Assembly (NCBI RefSeq): GCF_050434925.1
Contig: NZ_JBNDJK010000001.1
Location: 7,750,001-7,814,000 of the forward strand
Direction of reading: 5' to 3'
DNA from: Inquilinus ginsengisoli_B
GTDB taxonomy: Bacteria; Pseudomonadota; Alphaproteobacteria; DSM-16000; Inquilinaceae
Length of the DNA: 64,000 nt
A model generated the notes under the pieces. The model saw only the letters and a list, made by a program, of their open reading frames with translations, did no database searches and had not been told where the DNA came from. The position numbers were made by a program, and so were the translations under genes. Shown here piece after piece: positions 26,599-34,921 of this stretch (positions are counted from its first letter, which is position 1; each line of letters begins with the position of its first letter).

Positions 26599-27392
26599 GG
26601 CGCAACCTCTCGGTCGGTCGCCGCCGGCTCGCGGCCGGCGCGCATGAACTGCAGAAGAACCAGCAGCAGGGTGACGGCGAGCAGCACCGTCGCCGCCGCC
26701 GCGATGGTCGGGTCGACCCGCTCGTTGATGCCGTCCCACATCTTGCGCGGCAGGGTGTAGACGGCGCGGGCGGCGATGAAGAGGGTGACCACGATCTCGT
26801 CCCAGGAGGTGAGGAAGGCGAAGACCCCGCCGGCCAGGATGCCGGGCAGGATCTGCGGCAGGATCACCCAGCGGATGGTCTGGGATTGGGAGGCGCCGAG
26901 CGAGCGCGACGCCTGGTCCTGGCGCGGGTCGACCGAGGCCAAAGCGGCCGAGACCGTGACCAGGACATAGGGCGCGGCCAGCAGCGTGTGCGCCAGGATC
27001 ACCCCGGCGAAGCTGTCGAGCAGCCCGATGCCGGCGAAGAAGCGGTAGAAGGCCAGCGCCGAGACCACCGGCGGCACGATCAGCGGCGCCAGGGCCAGAA
27101 TCCGGGCGAACTCGCCCAGCGCCGAGGACAGCCGCCACAGCCCGATCGCCGCCAGCGTGCCCAGCGCCACCGACAGCGCGGTGACGGCGAGGCCGATGCC
27201 GAGGCTCTGCAGCATCGCCGAGCGCCACTGGTCGTCGCCGAACAGGGTCTCGTAGTGCTGGAACGAGATGCCGTCGGTCGGCAGCGACAGATAGCGGTTC
27301 GGCGTCACCGACAGCGGCATCGCCACCAGGGTCGGCAGCATCAGGAACAGCAGCACGGCCCAGCACAGGGCGACCAGGAAAGACCAGCGCAT
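26595..27392 (-). CDS. ABC transporter permease, PotC-type
   Basis: 265 aa, about six hydrophobic segments, EAA-type loop ASRSLGASQSQTIRWVILPQ. Second permease of the importer encoded at 26595-30541. It overlaps the upstream permease by one base and the Rieske gene by 4 bp, so the oxygenase is translationally coupled to transport. Confidence 0.9.
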   Translation of the reverse strand: MRWSFLVALCWAVLLFLMLPTLVAMPLSVTPNRYLSLPTDGISFQHYETLFGDDQWRSAMLQSLGIGLAVTALSVALGTLAAIGLWRLSSALGEFARILALAPLIVPPVVSALAFYRFFAGIGLLDSFAGVILAHTLLAAPYVLVTVSAALASVDPRQDQASRSLGASQSQTIRWVILPQILPGILAGGVFAFLTSWDEIVVTLFIAARAVYTLPRKMWDGINERVDPTIAAAATVLLAVTLLLVLLQFMRAGREPAATDREVAP

Positions 27393-28273
27393 CAGGCCCC
27401 TCCCCCGAACAGCCGGCGGACATCGACGACGCGGGACAGCGCCGCGATCAGCGCCAGGACCGACAGCAGCAGCACCGAGGCCATCATGGTGCCGACGCCC
27501 CAGCGCACGGTCTGGAAGATCTGCAGCCGGACATACTCCGCGATCATCACCACCTTGCCGCCGCCGAGGATCGCCGGCGTCACCAGGAAGCCGAGCGACA
27601 GCACGAAGACCAGCAGGCTGGCGGCGAAGATCCCAGGCAGCGACAGCGGCAGGAACACGCGGGCGAAGGTACGCAGCGGCCCGGCGCCCAGCGAGCGCGA
27701 GGCGGCGCCGAGGGCGGGGTCGATGCCCTTCATCCCGGCATAGAGCGGCAGCACGGCGTAGGGCACCATGTAGTGCACCATGCCGACCAGCACGCCGAAC
27801 TCATTGCGCACCAGCGGCAGCGGCTCGGTGACTAGGCCGAGCCCGGCCAGCGCCCCGTTCACCAGCCCCTCGCTGCGCAGCAGCGTCAGCCAGGCGAAGG
27901 CGCGAACCAGCACCGAGACCCAGAACGGCACCAGCACGAAGGCGGTGATCCAGACCCGGTGCCGCGGCGAGGCGTGCAGCATGACATAGGCGACGAGGTA
28001 GCCGAGGACCACGGCGCAGAGCGTGGTCCAGGCGGCGACGCGGAAGGTGGTCCACAGCACCCGCTGCATGGCGCCGGACTCCACCAGCCGCTGGTAGTTG
28101 CCGAGGCCCGGCGCCGGGTCGGTGACGCTGATCCACAGGATGTTGGCCAGCGGCAGCAGGTACAGCAGCAGCAGCGCCGCCATCAGCGGCAGCACCAGCC
28201 CCCAGGCCGACGCCGGCGTCCGGCGCCGGGCGACGGCCGGGGGTGCGCTGTCGAAGGCGGCGCGTGCCGTCAT
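27392..28273 (-). CDS. ABC transporter permease, PotB-type
   Basis: 293 aa. After a polar N-terminus there is a strong first helix (LVLPLMAALLLLYLLPLANI) and then about five more, with the EAA-like loop AASRSLGAGPLRTFARVFLP. It pairs with the 26595 permease. The gene begins 3 bp after the binding-protein stop. Confidence 0.9.
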   Translation of the reverse strand: MTARAAFDSAPPAVARRRTPASAWGLVLPLMAALLLLYLLPLANILWISVTDPAPGLGNYQRLVESGAMQRVLWTTFRVAAWTTLCAVVLGYLVAYVMLHASPRHRVWITAFVLVPFWVSVLVRAFAWLTLLRSEGLVNGALAGLGLVTEPLPLVRNEFGVLVGMVHYMVPYAVLPLYAGMKGIDPALGAASRSLGAGPLRTFARVFLPLSLPGIFAASLLVFVLSLGFLVTPAILGGGKVVMIAEYVRLQIFQTVRWGVGTMMASVLLLSVLALIAALSRVVDVRRLFGGGA

Positions 28274-28276
28274 CCC

Positions 28277-29383
28277 TCAGCTCGCGATCAGGTCGAGGAA
28301 GTCGTTCTGCACGGTGTCGTAATTCTCGGCGTACCAGGCGCTGTCGATCGGGATCTGGCGCTTGTAGTTCGGTTCGTAGCCGCAATCGATCTTCTGCAGC
28401 TCGGGCGACAGACTGGCGCTGGCGGCCGGATTGGCCGGGCCGTTGCCGAGCAGCTTCAAGAGCTCGACCTGCCGCTCCGGGGTCTGGGTCGAGGCGATGA
28501 AGTCGAACACCGCCTGGCCGGCCGGGTTCTTCACCAGCACCGGCAGCACGCCGGGGGCGACGATGCCGTGGTCCCAGGTCCAGGTGATCTTGCCGCCGGA
28601 ATCCCGGTCCAGCACCGAGGCGCGGGTGCACCAGATCGGGCCCATCGTCACCTCGCCCTCGCGGAACAGCTGCTGGCTCTCGGCCCCGCCGCCCCACAGC
28701 AGGAACTGGTCGCGGTTGTCCTTGATGATGGCGAAAGCCTTCTTCACGTCGAGCGGGTACAGCTTGTCCGGCTCGACCCCGGAGCCGAGCAGCACCGCCT
28801 CCAGCGACCCGACCAGCCATTTGTAGATCGCGCGCTTGCCCGGAAAGTCCTTGAAGTTCAGGTAGTCCTTGAAGCCGTTCGGCGTCTTGCCGCCGGTCTT
28901 CTCCAGGCTGAAGGCGTTGACGGTCGAATACATGTAGGCGGCGCAGCCATATTCGAAGGTGAATTCCGGCCGCACCTTCGCCTTGTCGATCTTGGAATAG
29001 TCATAGGGCTGGATCAGCCCCTGCTTGCTGAGGATCGGCAGGTAGAAGCCGTCGGCGTCGGTGCAGTCCCACACCACGTTGCCGCTCTCGATCATCGCCT
29101 TGATCGCGCCCGGCGTCGGCTCGGCGCCCAGCACCGTGACCTTGATGCCGCTGTCCTTGGTGAAGGGGTCGCCCCAGGCCTTGCCCCAGGCCGGCACGGC
29201 GTCACCGCCGAAATTGACCACCACCACCTCCTGCGCCGCGGCCCTGGCCGGGCCGGAAACGAGCAGCGGCGTAACGCCGAGCGCGCCGAGCACGGCCAGG
29301 AAGCTGCGCCGGTCGATGTGTCCTGCCGCGAACCGCTCCGCCGCGATGGCCGCAAGATCCGCGCGATACCGTGATGCCGTCAT
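28277..29383 (-). CDS. Extracellular solute-binding protein, PotD-like
   Basis: 368 aa. The N-terminal leader contains DRRSFLAVLG (R25, R26), a twin-arginine-type motif, then a hydrophobic stretch ending RAAAQ, so Tat export is likely. The mature protein is a type-2 binding fold (VVNFGGDAVPAWGKAWGDPF; WDCTDADGFYLPIL; the WGGGAESQQLFREGEV substrate-cleft region). It has 16 bp to the ATPase gene upstream. Ligand unknown, probably a cationic or amine compound given the family. Confidence 0.9.
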   Translation of the reverse strand: MTASRYRADLAAIAAERFAAGHIDRRSFLAVLGALGVTPLLVSGPARAAAQEVVVVNFGGDAVPAWGKAWGDPFTKDSGIKVTVLGAEPTPGAIKAMIESGNVVWDCTDADGFYLPILSKQGLIQPYDYSKIDKAKVRPEFTFEYGCAAYMYSTVNAFSLEKTGGKTPNGFKDYLNFKDFPGKRAIYKWLVGSLEAVLLGSGVEPDKLYPLDVKKAFAIIKDNRDQFLLWGGGAESQQLFREGEVTMGPIWCTRASVLDRDSGGKITWTWDHGIVAPGVLPVLVKNPAGQAVFDFIASTQTPERQVELLKLLGNGPANPAASASLSPELQKIDCGYEPNYKRQIPIDSAWYAENYDTVQNDFLDLIAS

Positions 29384-29398
29384 GATGTGCCCCCTGTT

Positions 29399-30541
29399 TC
29401 AGGCCGATCGGTCGTCGGCTTCGTCTTCGATCAGAACGGTGGCCTCCGGCGCCCAGCCGACCCAGGCGGCCGCGCCGAGGCCGAGATCCGGCGCCGCCTC
29501 CCAGGCGAAGCCGGTCGCGGTCAGCGGGCCGAAGGCGTCAGTGCCGACCACCACCTGGCGCGTGGCGCCGAGATAGGCGATGTCGAGGATGCGGCCGGGC
29601 ACGCGGTTCGCCATCTCGCGCGGCTCTTGTGCCGCAACGCGCAGCTTCTCCGGCCGCAGCGCCAGCAGCACGCCGCGGCCCTGTGGCGGCGTCGCCGACC
29701 CTCGATGCAGCACGGCGGCGCCGCCGGTCTCGAGCCGGATCAGCTCGCCGTCGCGGCCGGCCATGCGGCCGGCGATGCAGTTGCTCTTGCCCAGGAACTC
29801 GGCGACGAAGCGGGTGCGCGGCCGCTCATACAGCTCGTCCGGCGCGCCGGCCTGGACCAGCCGGCCGCGATTCATCACCGCCACCCGGTCGGCCATCGAC
29901 AGCGCCTCGTCCTGGTCGTGGGTGACCAGGATGAAGGTGGCGCCGAGGTCGCGGTGCAGCGTCTTCAGCTCCAGCTGCATCTCGGCGCGCAGCTGGCGGT
30001 CGAGCGCGCCGAGCGGCTCGTCGAACAGCACGATGTCGGGGTCGAACACCAAGGCGCGGGCCACGGCGACGCGCTGCTGCTGGCCGCCGGAGAGCTGCCT
30101 GGGGTAACGGTCGTCGAAGCCGTCCAGCCGCACCCGGGCGATGGCGCCGGCGACCTTCTCCGCGATCATCGCCCGCGACACGCCGCGCACCCGCAGCGGA
30201 TAGGCGATGTTCTCGGCCACGGTCATATGCGGGAACAGGGCGTAGCCCTGGAACACCATGCCGAAATTGCGCTTCTCCGGCGGCACAGCGGTGACGTCGC
30301 GACCATCGACCGCGATCCGGCCGGCGCTGGGCGCAACGAAGCCGGCGATCATCATCAAGAGCGTGGTCTTGCCGGAGCCGGAGGGGCCGAGCAGGGTCAG
30401 GAACTGACCGCCCGGGATGTCGAGCGAGACGTCGTCGACGGCGCGGACCGGGCCGTAGCGGCGCGACAGCCGGGTCAGCGCCAGGCCATGTGCCCTCGCG
30501 GCAGCCTTGGGGGCTTGCGATCGGTCGGCCCGCATCAGCAT
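29399..30541 (-). CDS. Polyamine-type ABC transporter ATP-binding protein
   Basis: 380 aa PotA-like ATPase, first gene of the minus operon. Walker A GPSGSGKTT, Q-loop VFQGYALFPHM, signature LSGGQQQRVAVARAL, Walker B LFDEPLGALD, intact H-loop VTHDQDEAL, and a TOBE-type C-terminus. An ATG two codons in (30535) is an alternative. All motifs are present, in contrast to the ATPase at 370. Confidence 0.92.
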   Translation of the reverse strand: MLMRADRSQAPKAAARAHGLALTRLSRRYGPVRAVDDVSLDIPGGQFLTLLGPSGSGKTTLLMMIAGFVAPSAGRIAVDGRDVTAVPPEKRNFGMVFQGYALFPHMTVAENIAYPLRVRGVSRAMIAEKVAGAIARVRLDGFDDRYPRQLSGGQQQRVAVARALVFDPDIVLFDEPLGALDRQLRAEMQLELKTLHRDLGATFILVTHDQDEALSMADRVAVMNRGRLVQAGAPDELYERPRTRFVAEFLGKSNCIAGRMAGRDGELIRLETGGAAVLHRGSATPPQGRGVLLALRPEKLRVAAQEPREMANRVPGRILDIAYLGATRQVVVGTDAFGPLTATGFAWEAAPDLGLGAAAWVGWAPEATVLIEDEADDRSA

Positions 30542-30563
30542 CGATCCTGCCTCCTGCGATCTT

Positions 30564-30705
30564 TTTCATTCTTGTGAAATAAGCCTGAAGGCGATGGCGG
30601 AGCGTGTCAAGGGTCAGAAAGACTGCATAGATGCGGAGTTCTGATCGCCGCGGAGGATCGTTGCTTCCGTCCAGGGCAAATGCTCATTTTCAATCCTGTG
30701 AAAAT
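30564..30705. promoter_or_regulatory. Two TTTCA-N6-TGAAA dyads in the divergent promoter region
   Basis: TTTCA-TTCTTG-TGAAA (30564-30579) and ATTTTCA-ATCCTG-TGAAAAT (30686-30705) share the same inverted half-sites and 6-bp gap (CTTG/CCTG also similar), 122 bp apart. They sit between the ABC operon start (30541, minus) and the gene at 30788 (plus). Best candidate operators for the XRE-cupin regulator at 22961 (inference). Confidence 0.6.
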
Positions 30706-30787
30706 AGGGCAATCGGCTTAGGCTGGACTCGCCCCGTCCGCTGCGGTTTCATCGACGGAACGGCGCGGCGCCCCCATCTAAATCGGC

Positions 30788-31705
30788 ATGCAAGCGGAAA
30801 GCGGGATCCTGAGCCGGGTGACGATCCGGCCTGTCGAGGGCGACAAGCCGGGGATCGAGGCGCGGCTGCCCTATGACCGGGCCATGATGCAGCGGCTGAT
30901 GGCGGCGTTCCCCCGCGCCCGCTGGCGCGAGGCGGAGGGGGTGTGGTTCATCCCCGGCACCACCGCCGAGCGCCGGCTGACCCGCTTCCTGGCCGACCAA
31001 CTGCCGGACGGCGCCGACCATGCCGACGCCAAGGGCCGCGACGCCCATGAATTCGACCCGATCGAGAGCCGCTATCTCGAGATAGCCGACGAGCTGCTGG
31101 TCCGCACCCCCTACTCCCGCACCGTCGTCGACCAGATGCACGCCATCCCCTGGTCGCGGTGGGACGCCGAGACAAAGACCTGGCATGTGCCGTTCCGGTC
31201 CTATGACGAGCTGTGGCGGCGCTGGCCGGAGATCGAGGCCGCGGCCCGCCGCAACGAGCCGGAGGAGCGCCGCAAGCGCCGGCTGGCCGAATGGACCCCG
31301 GAGCGTCAGCGCCGCGCCGCCATCCTGGCCGCCGAGCGCCGCCGCCACCGCTATCCGGTGCTGGCCGGCGACCCGCCGCCGCTGGAGCTGCCGGTGATGA
31401 CCGATCGGTTCGGCATGCTGGTGTTCACCGAAACCGACGGCGAGATCGCCGATGTCCCCGACCCGGCCGGCATCTACGCCCATGCCGACCCGGCCGCCGG
31501 CGACTATGTCTGGGCCCGCTGGCGCCGTCCGTCGCTGGAAGAGTTGATCGGCGTCTGGCCCGCCCGCGTGGAGGCCGGGCCGGCCGAGCAGACCCGCGGC
31601 TGGTGGCAGCCGACCCGCGAGGAGTTGCGCCAGGCCCGGCGGACCGCCCGAATCCGCGAGCGGCTGCAGGAGCGCCGCCGGCTGGACGCCGAAGCGGCGC
31701 CCTAG
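30788..31705 (+). CDS. Protein with two HARP-like repeats, unknown function
   Basis: 305 aa. Two segments share the HARP (SMARCAL1 HepA-related) pattern: residues about 24-72 (RLPYDRAMMQRLM ... WREAEGVWFIP) and about 103-150 (RTPYSRTVVDQMH ... WDAETKTWHVP), each R-x-PY, a helix, then W-x-x-x-x-x-x-W-x-x-P. The remainder is Arg-rich (res 155-185 and the last 30). HARP domains bind forked DNA in annealing helicases, but no helicase motor is present here. Cytosolic, alone on the strand. Homology is by pattern only. Confidence 0.6.
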   Translation: MQAESGILSRVTIRPVEGDKPGIEARLPYDRAMMQRLMAAFPRARWREAEGVWFIPGTTAERRLTRFLADQLPDGADHADAKGRDAHEFDPIESRYLEIADELLVRTPYSRTVVDQMHAIPWSRWDAETKTWHVPFRSYDELWRRWPEIEAAARRNEPEERRKRRLAEWTPERQRRAAILAAERRRHRYPVLAGDPPPLELPVMTDRFGMLVFTETDGEIADVPDPAGIYAHADPAAGDYVWARWRRPSLEELIGVWPARVEAGPAEQTRGWWQPTREELRQARRTARIRERLQERRRLDAEAAP

Positions 31706-31715
31706 CCGGACGCAC

Positions 31716-31737
31716 AAACCGACCTCACAGTCTGTTT
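31716..31737. promoter_or_regulatory. Operator candidate upstream of tetR
   Basis: AAACCGAC-CTCACA-GTCTGTTT, an inverted repeat with one mismatched pair per arm, 79 bp before the TetR start. It shares AAACCGAC with the stronger palindrome at 32405-32422, so it is probably the autoregulatory site of the same repressor. Confidence 0.55.
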
Positions 31738-31815
31738 TTTCCCCACCCGGCGCGCTATGTCTGTCGGACGAGATCCGCCCGGCGGCCCGGAGCCGCCCCG
31801 GCCCTGTGAGAGAGC

Positions 31816-32415
31816 ATGGACAACGCCACCCGTTCCGAACGGTCCCGCGCCGCCGCCATTCAGGCGGCGCTCGCCATCATCGCCCGCGACGGTCCCGGGC
31901 GGCTGACGCTCGACGCCATCGCGCGTGAGAGCGGCATCAGCAAGGGCGGGGTGATGCATCATTTCCGCACCAAGGAAGCGGTGGTGACCGCCCTGCTGGA
32001 ACACCTGACCGAGCGCTTCGGCAAGTTCACCCAGGACTATCTGGCCGGGATCGGCCCCGACAGGCCCGGTGCCTTTCTGGAAGCGCAGATCGCGACGTTG
32101 CGCGAATCCATCGCCACGCCGCATTCGGCCTTCCTCGCCATCCTCGGCGCGGTGGCCGAGAACCCAGACCTCCTCTCCATCAACCGAGAGGCGGAGGCCG
32201 AGGCGCTCAAGGCCGTCAAGGCCGAGGCCGCCGATCCGGAGCTGGCGGTCCTGCGCTGGATGGCGGCCAGGGGCCTGCACATCACGACGCTGCTGGGGAC
32301 CTGCCCCCTGTCCGCGGAGGAGCGCGACCGGCTGTTCGACCGCCTGATCGACGACGTGCGGTCGCCCGCTCTCCCGCCCCGACGCCGATCGGCATCCATC
32401 AAAAAAACCGACTAG
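31816..32415 (+). CDS. TetR/AcrR family transcriptional regulator
   Basis: 199 aa. The N-terminal TetR HTH (LTLDAIARESGISKGGVMHHF) is followed by a helical ligand domain with TetR_C-like features, and the tail ends ASIKKTD. Its stop lies inside an 18-bp palindrome, and another related dyad precedes the gene, so it is probably an autorepressor that also controls the downstream envelope lipoprotein operon. The ligand is unknown. Confidence 0.9.
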   Translation: MDNATRSERSRAAAIQAALAIIARDGPGRLTLDAIARESGISKGGVMHHFRTKEAVVTALLEHLTERFGKFTQDYLAGIGPDRPGAFLEAQIATLRESIATPHSAFLAILGAVAENPDLLSINREAEAEALKAVKAEAADPELAVLRWMAARGLHITTLLGTCPLSAEERDRLFDRLIDDVRSPALPPRRRSASIKKTD

Positions 32416-32449
32416 ACGGTTTGCAAATTCGGAAATCCGTTGTTAAGGT
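32405..32449 (+). promoter_or_regulatory. 18-bp TetR-type palindrome with adjacent promoter
   Basis: AAACCGACTAGACGGTTT (32405-32422) is palindromic except for one central A/T pair and overlaps the tetR stop. TTGCAA (32421-32426) and TAAGGT (32444-32449) form a -35/-10 pair with a 17-bp spacer, starting at the edge of the dyad. Repressor binding would occlude RNA polymerase. The promoter drives the lipoprotein operon at 32766 through a ~310-nt leader. Confidence 0.65.
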
Positions 32450-32765
32450 GTCCTCACACGAGATCGAGAGGACGACGGCATGGCACAGCGTGCTCCGCAC
32501 CCGGCAGGGGAACGCGGCATCGGCGGAACCGGGGGACAGCCAGCCCGGGCCGGCTTCGGCGCGATCGGTTCCCGCTAGAGAGCGTCCCGGACGGGCCGAG
32601 GCAGCCGCGGCCCTGATCACCACACCGGCCTGACCCCGACGGCGGCGCCGTCGGCACCCCATTCCTCGCATCGGCGGTAACGCACTCTCCGGGCCTTCCC
32701 GGCGGAGAACGGCGCCTCACGGCCCGGCGCACCGGCCGGCCGCAGACTTCGACATGGAGACTTGA
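32450..32765 (+). other. Long untranslated leader with short ORF and hairpin
   Basis: This 316-bp leader precedes the lipoprotein operon. It holds a 32-codon ORF at 32480-32578 (MAQRAPHPAGERGIGG...), preceded by GAGAGG, and a perfect stem CCGACGGC-GGC-GCCGTCGG at 32636-32654 with no U-run. A leader peptide/attenuator is possible but speculative. No other coding signal was seen. Confidence 0.35.
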
Positions 32766-33455
32766 ATGCATGCGTTCCCCGAGAGGCCGCGACGGCCGAT
32801 CCCTGCCGGGGCGTGGCTGTCGCTCGCGGCCGTCGGCATCGCCCTGGCCGGCTGCGGCAGCGCCGATCCGGTGCCCTATTCCGGCATCGCGTCGTCGTCG
32901 GCGCAGCTGGCGCCCAACCCGCAGGACGACACCGGGCACATCCCGTTCCGCTACGCCACCCCGGTGGACTGGCGCAGCTACAACCGGATGATCATCGACC
33001 CGATCGTGATCTACCGGGGTCCGGACAACCAGTTCGGCGACATGTCCGAGGCGGACAAGGTCGAACTGGCCCATACCATGCAGACCGCGTTCGTGGAGAA
33101 GCTGAAGACCCGCTTCACGCTGGCCGGCGATCCCGCCCCCGGCACCCTACGCCTGCGGCTGACGCTGACCGGGGCGTCGACCAGCACGCCGGTGCTGAGC
33201 ACCGTCTCGCGCATCGATATCGGCGGCGGCCTCTACAACGGGGTGCAGGCGGTGCGCGGCGGCGAAGGCTCGTTCACCGGGGCCGTGATCTACGCGGTCG
33301 AGATCTACGACGCGCCGAGCAACCGCCTGCTCAACGCCTTCGTCTCGAAGCAATACCCGGGGTCGTTCAACATCGGGGCGACCTTCGGCTCGCTGGCGGC
33401 GGCGAAGACCGGCCTCGAGAAGGGCGCGGACGCCCTGGTCGCACAGCTGAAGTGA
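32766..33455 (+). CDS. DUF3313-like outer-membrane lipoprotein
   Basis: 229 aa. Signal peptide with a lipobox (IALAGC) around residue 30, then PYSGIASSSAQLAPN, YNRMIIDPIVIYRG and a long region with LRLRLTLTGA and AVEIYDAPSNRLLNAFVSKQ, as in DUF3313 lipoproteins. The family function is unknown. It is first gene of a three-gene envelope group behind a TetR-type operator and promoter. Confidence 0.8.
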   Translation: MHAFPERPRRPIPAGAWLSLAAVGIALAGCGSADPVPYSGIASSSAQLAPNPQDDTGHIPFRYATPVDWRSYNRMIIDPIVIYRGPDNQFGDMSEADKVELAHTMQTAFVEKLKTRFTLAGDPAPGTLRLRLTLTGASTSTPVLSTVSRIDIGGGLYNGVQAVRGGEGSFTGAVIYAVEIYDAPSNRLLNAFVSKQYPGSFNIGATFGSLAAAKTGLEKGADALVAQLK

Positions 33456-33488
33456 CCGCAACCGCCATCGTCACACAGGAGGTTCACC

Positions 33489-33632
33489 ATGATCTTCGAG
33501 ATGCTCTGGCTCGGCAGCATCCTGCTGTGCGCCGGGCTGTATCTGTGGGGCTATGCCGCGAATGTCCTGCCGCGGCGGCGGCGCCTGCCGCACACGCCCC
33601 GGGCCGCCGCCGGCAAGGAGAAAAGCCGGTGA
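33489..33632 (+). CDS. 47-aa single-pass membrane protein
   Basis: 47 aa. It begins MIFEMLWLGSILLCAGLY, a hydrophobic helix, then a basic tail (PRRRRLPHTPRAAAGKEKSR). A perfect AGGAGG lies at 33477-33482, seven bases before the ATG. The stop overlaps a GTG start (GTGA). Sits between two lipoproteins, so it is probably an inner-membrane partner. Unrecognised family. Confidence 0.7.
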   Translation: MIFEMLWLGSILLCAGLYLWGYAANVLPRRRRLPHTPRAAAGKEKSR

Positions 33633-33817
33633 CCCGCCGCCCTCGATCCGGCCGCCCCATGGCCGCGCTGCTGATCCTGGCCGTGGCCGCCGGGCTGTCC
33701 GGCTGCGGCCTTGTCGCCCTGCCCTTCCGCACCACCGGCGCCGTGGTCAAGGTGGTGCCGGTGGCCGGCCATGTCGCTGCCGCGCCGCTGGACGTCACCG
33801 CGGACGCCATCGACTGA
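33629..33817 (+). CDS. 62-aa lipoprotein (NF038104-like)
   Basis: 62 aa, GTG start at the GTGA overlap. A basic leader (RRPRSGRPM), hydrophobic core LLILAVAAGL, lipobox SGC, then a short mature part ending APLDVTADAID. The LVALPFRTTGAVVKVVP pattern is recalled from small lipoproteins found beside similar operons; the family name is from memory. Probably outer-membrane-anchored. Confidence 0.7.
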   Translation: MTRRPRSGRPMAALLILAVAAGLSGCGLVALPFRTTGAVVKVVPVAGHVAAAPLDVTADAID

Positions 33818-33827
33818 GCAGGCCCAC

Positions 33828-34142
33828 TCAATCCATGTGCCATTGCAGCGGCAGCAGGAAGGGGAAGCCGGTGCGGCTGTCGATCTCGACCTTCATGATC
33901 GGCGCCATGTATTCGCCCCAGCGCCGGTTGACCGGGTCGTCGCGCAGCGCGGCGACGGTGCGGTCGAGGTCGTCGGTCTCGAAATGGCCGAACAGGGCCA
34001 GGCCGTGCTTGAAGATCGAGTAGTTGCGGATCCCGGCTGCCCGCAGCGCCGCCACCATCTCCGGCCAGATCTCGTCGTGGCGGTGCTTGTACTCCTCCTC
34101 ATAGCCGGGGCGGATTTCCAGGATCCAGGCGTGCTGCGTCAT
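33828..34142 (-). CDS. rhaM: L-rhamnose mutarotase
   Basis: 104 aa, the same length as the enterobacterial enzyme. Key features: YEEEYKHRHDEIWPEM (His at the active site), NYSIFKHGLALFGHFE, and the C-terminal RWGEYMAPIMKVE with FLLPLQWHMD. It interconverts anomers of L-rhamnose or a similar sugar in the cytosol. Last gene of the minus-strand sugar operon. An ATG at 34142 gives this length; the longer open frame overlaps the upstream gene. Confidence 0.9.
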   Translation of the reverse strand: MTQHAWILEIRPGYEEEYKHRHDEIWPEMVAALRAAGIRNYSIFKHGLALFGHFETDDLDRTVAALRDDPVNRRWGEYMAPIMKVEIDSRTGFPFLLPLQWHMD

Positions 34143-34156
34143 CGCGGTCTCCGTCG

Positions 34157-34921
34157 TCAGGCGGCGAGGTAATCGTGCAGGATGCGGCCCGGCGCCAGGG
34201 TGAAATCGGCGCGCCAGTAGAAGCCGTCGAGCATCTCCCTGACCGGCAGCCGGTAGACCGGCGCCTGGATGTTGGGCCTGAGCTCGACGGTGCAGGGCCC
34301 GCTCCAGCATTCATGCACCGCCACCTCGGCCAGGCGCCGGGCGGTGAGCTGGCGGATCGCCGGCCGGCCGTCGATATGGTCGATCGCCTTGAGGTTGATG
34401 TTGGTGGCGAAGTCGAAATGCGCGGCCAGGCTTTCGATCCGGTCGCGCCGCTGCTTGTAGGCCAGCGTGCCAGTGATCACGTCGATGCCGTTGCGGGCGA
34501 CGGTGCCGACCCAGGCGTCGCCGCGCGCCTCCAGCGTGGGGATGCCGGACTTCTTCGGCTGGCCGTGCACCTCGCGGCCATGCGCGACGCCGATGTCGGA
34601 GGACAGGAACAGATAGGGCGAGTAGGACCCGGCCTCGCCGGTCCCGGGCAGCCGGCACCCGACCATGATGTTGGACTCGCCGTAAGGGCCGAGCCAGTCG
34701 GTGTCGTTCATCTTGTAGATATGCGCCAGCACCACGTCGCTGGTCGGCTCCAGCGGCGGCGGCAGCAGCCGCTCGACCGCCTCTGGATCGGTGCGCCAGG
34801 CCAGGGTCAGCACCTCGACGTCGCGGAAGCTGAACGGGAAGGGCGGCACCATCGGCGCATCCCAGGGGGTCGAGAAGCCGCCCTGCAGGATCTGCTCGAC
34901 CGTCAGCCGGCGCCCGGTCAT
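34157..34921 (-). CDS. Acetoacetate decarboxylase-family protein
   Basis: 254 aa. ADC superfamily features: PFPFSFRDVEVLTLAWRTD, the YGESNIMVGCRLPG region, GREVHGQPKKSGIPTLE containing the Lys of the ADC fold, and a C-terminal WRADFTLAPGRILHDY. The exact reaction is unknown; members in sugar-catabolic clusters have not been assigned here. The ATG at 34921 overlaps the upstream gene's stop (ATGA); an ATG at 34930 is a weaker choice. Confidence 0.85.
   Translation of the reverse strand: MTGRRLTVEQILQGGFSTPWDAPMVPPFPFSFRDVEVLTLAWRTDPEAVERLLPPPLEPTSDVVLAHIYKMNDTDWLGPYGESNIMVGCRLPGTGEAGSYSPYLFLSSDIGVAHGREVHGQPKKSGIPTLEARGDAWVGTVARNGIDVITGTLAYKQRRDRIESLAAHFDFATNINLKAIDHIDGRPAIRQLTARRLAEVAVHECWSGPCTVELRPNIQAPVYRLPVREMLDGFYWRADFTLAPGRILHDYLAA

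Noticed and set aside
26330..26605. 91-codon minus-strand ORF at the Rieske start
   Set aside because: Out-of-frame shadow; the true N-terminus is in the MTMTSP frame starting at 26598.
32480..32578. 32-codon ORF upstream of the DUF3313-like lipoprotein
   Set aside because: A ribosome site is present but there is no evidence of conservation; described as part of the leader instead of as a gene.
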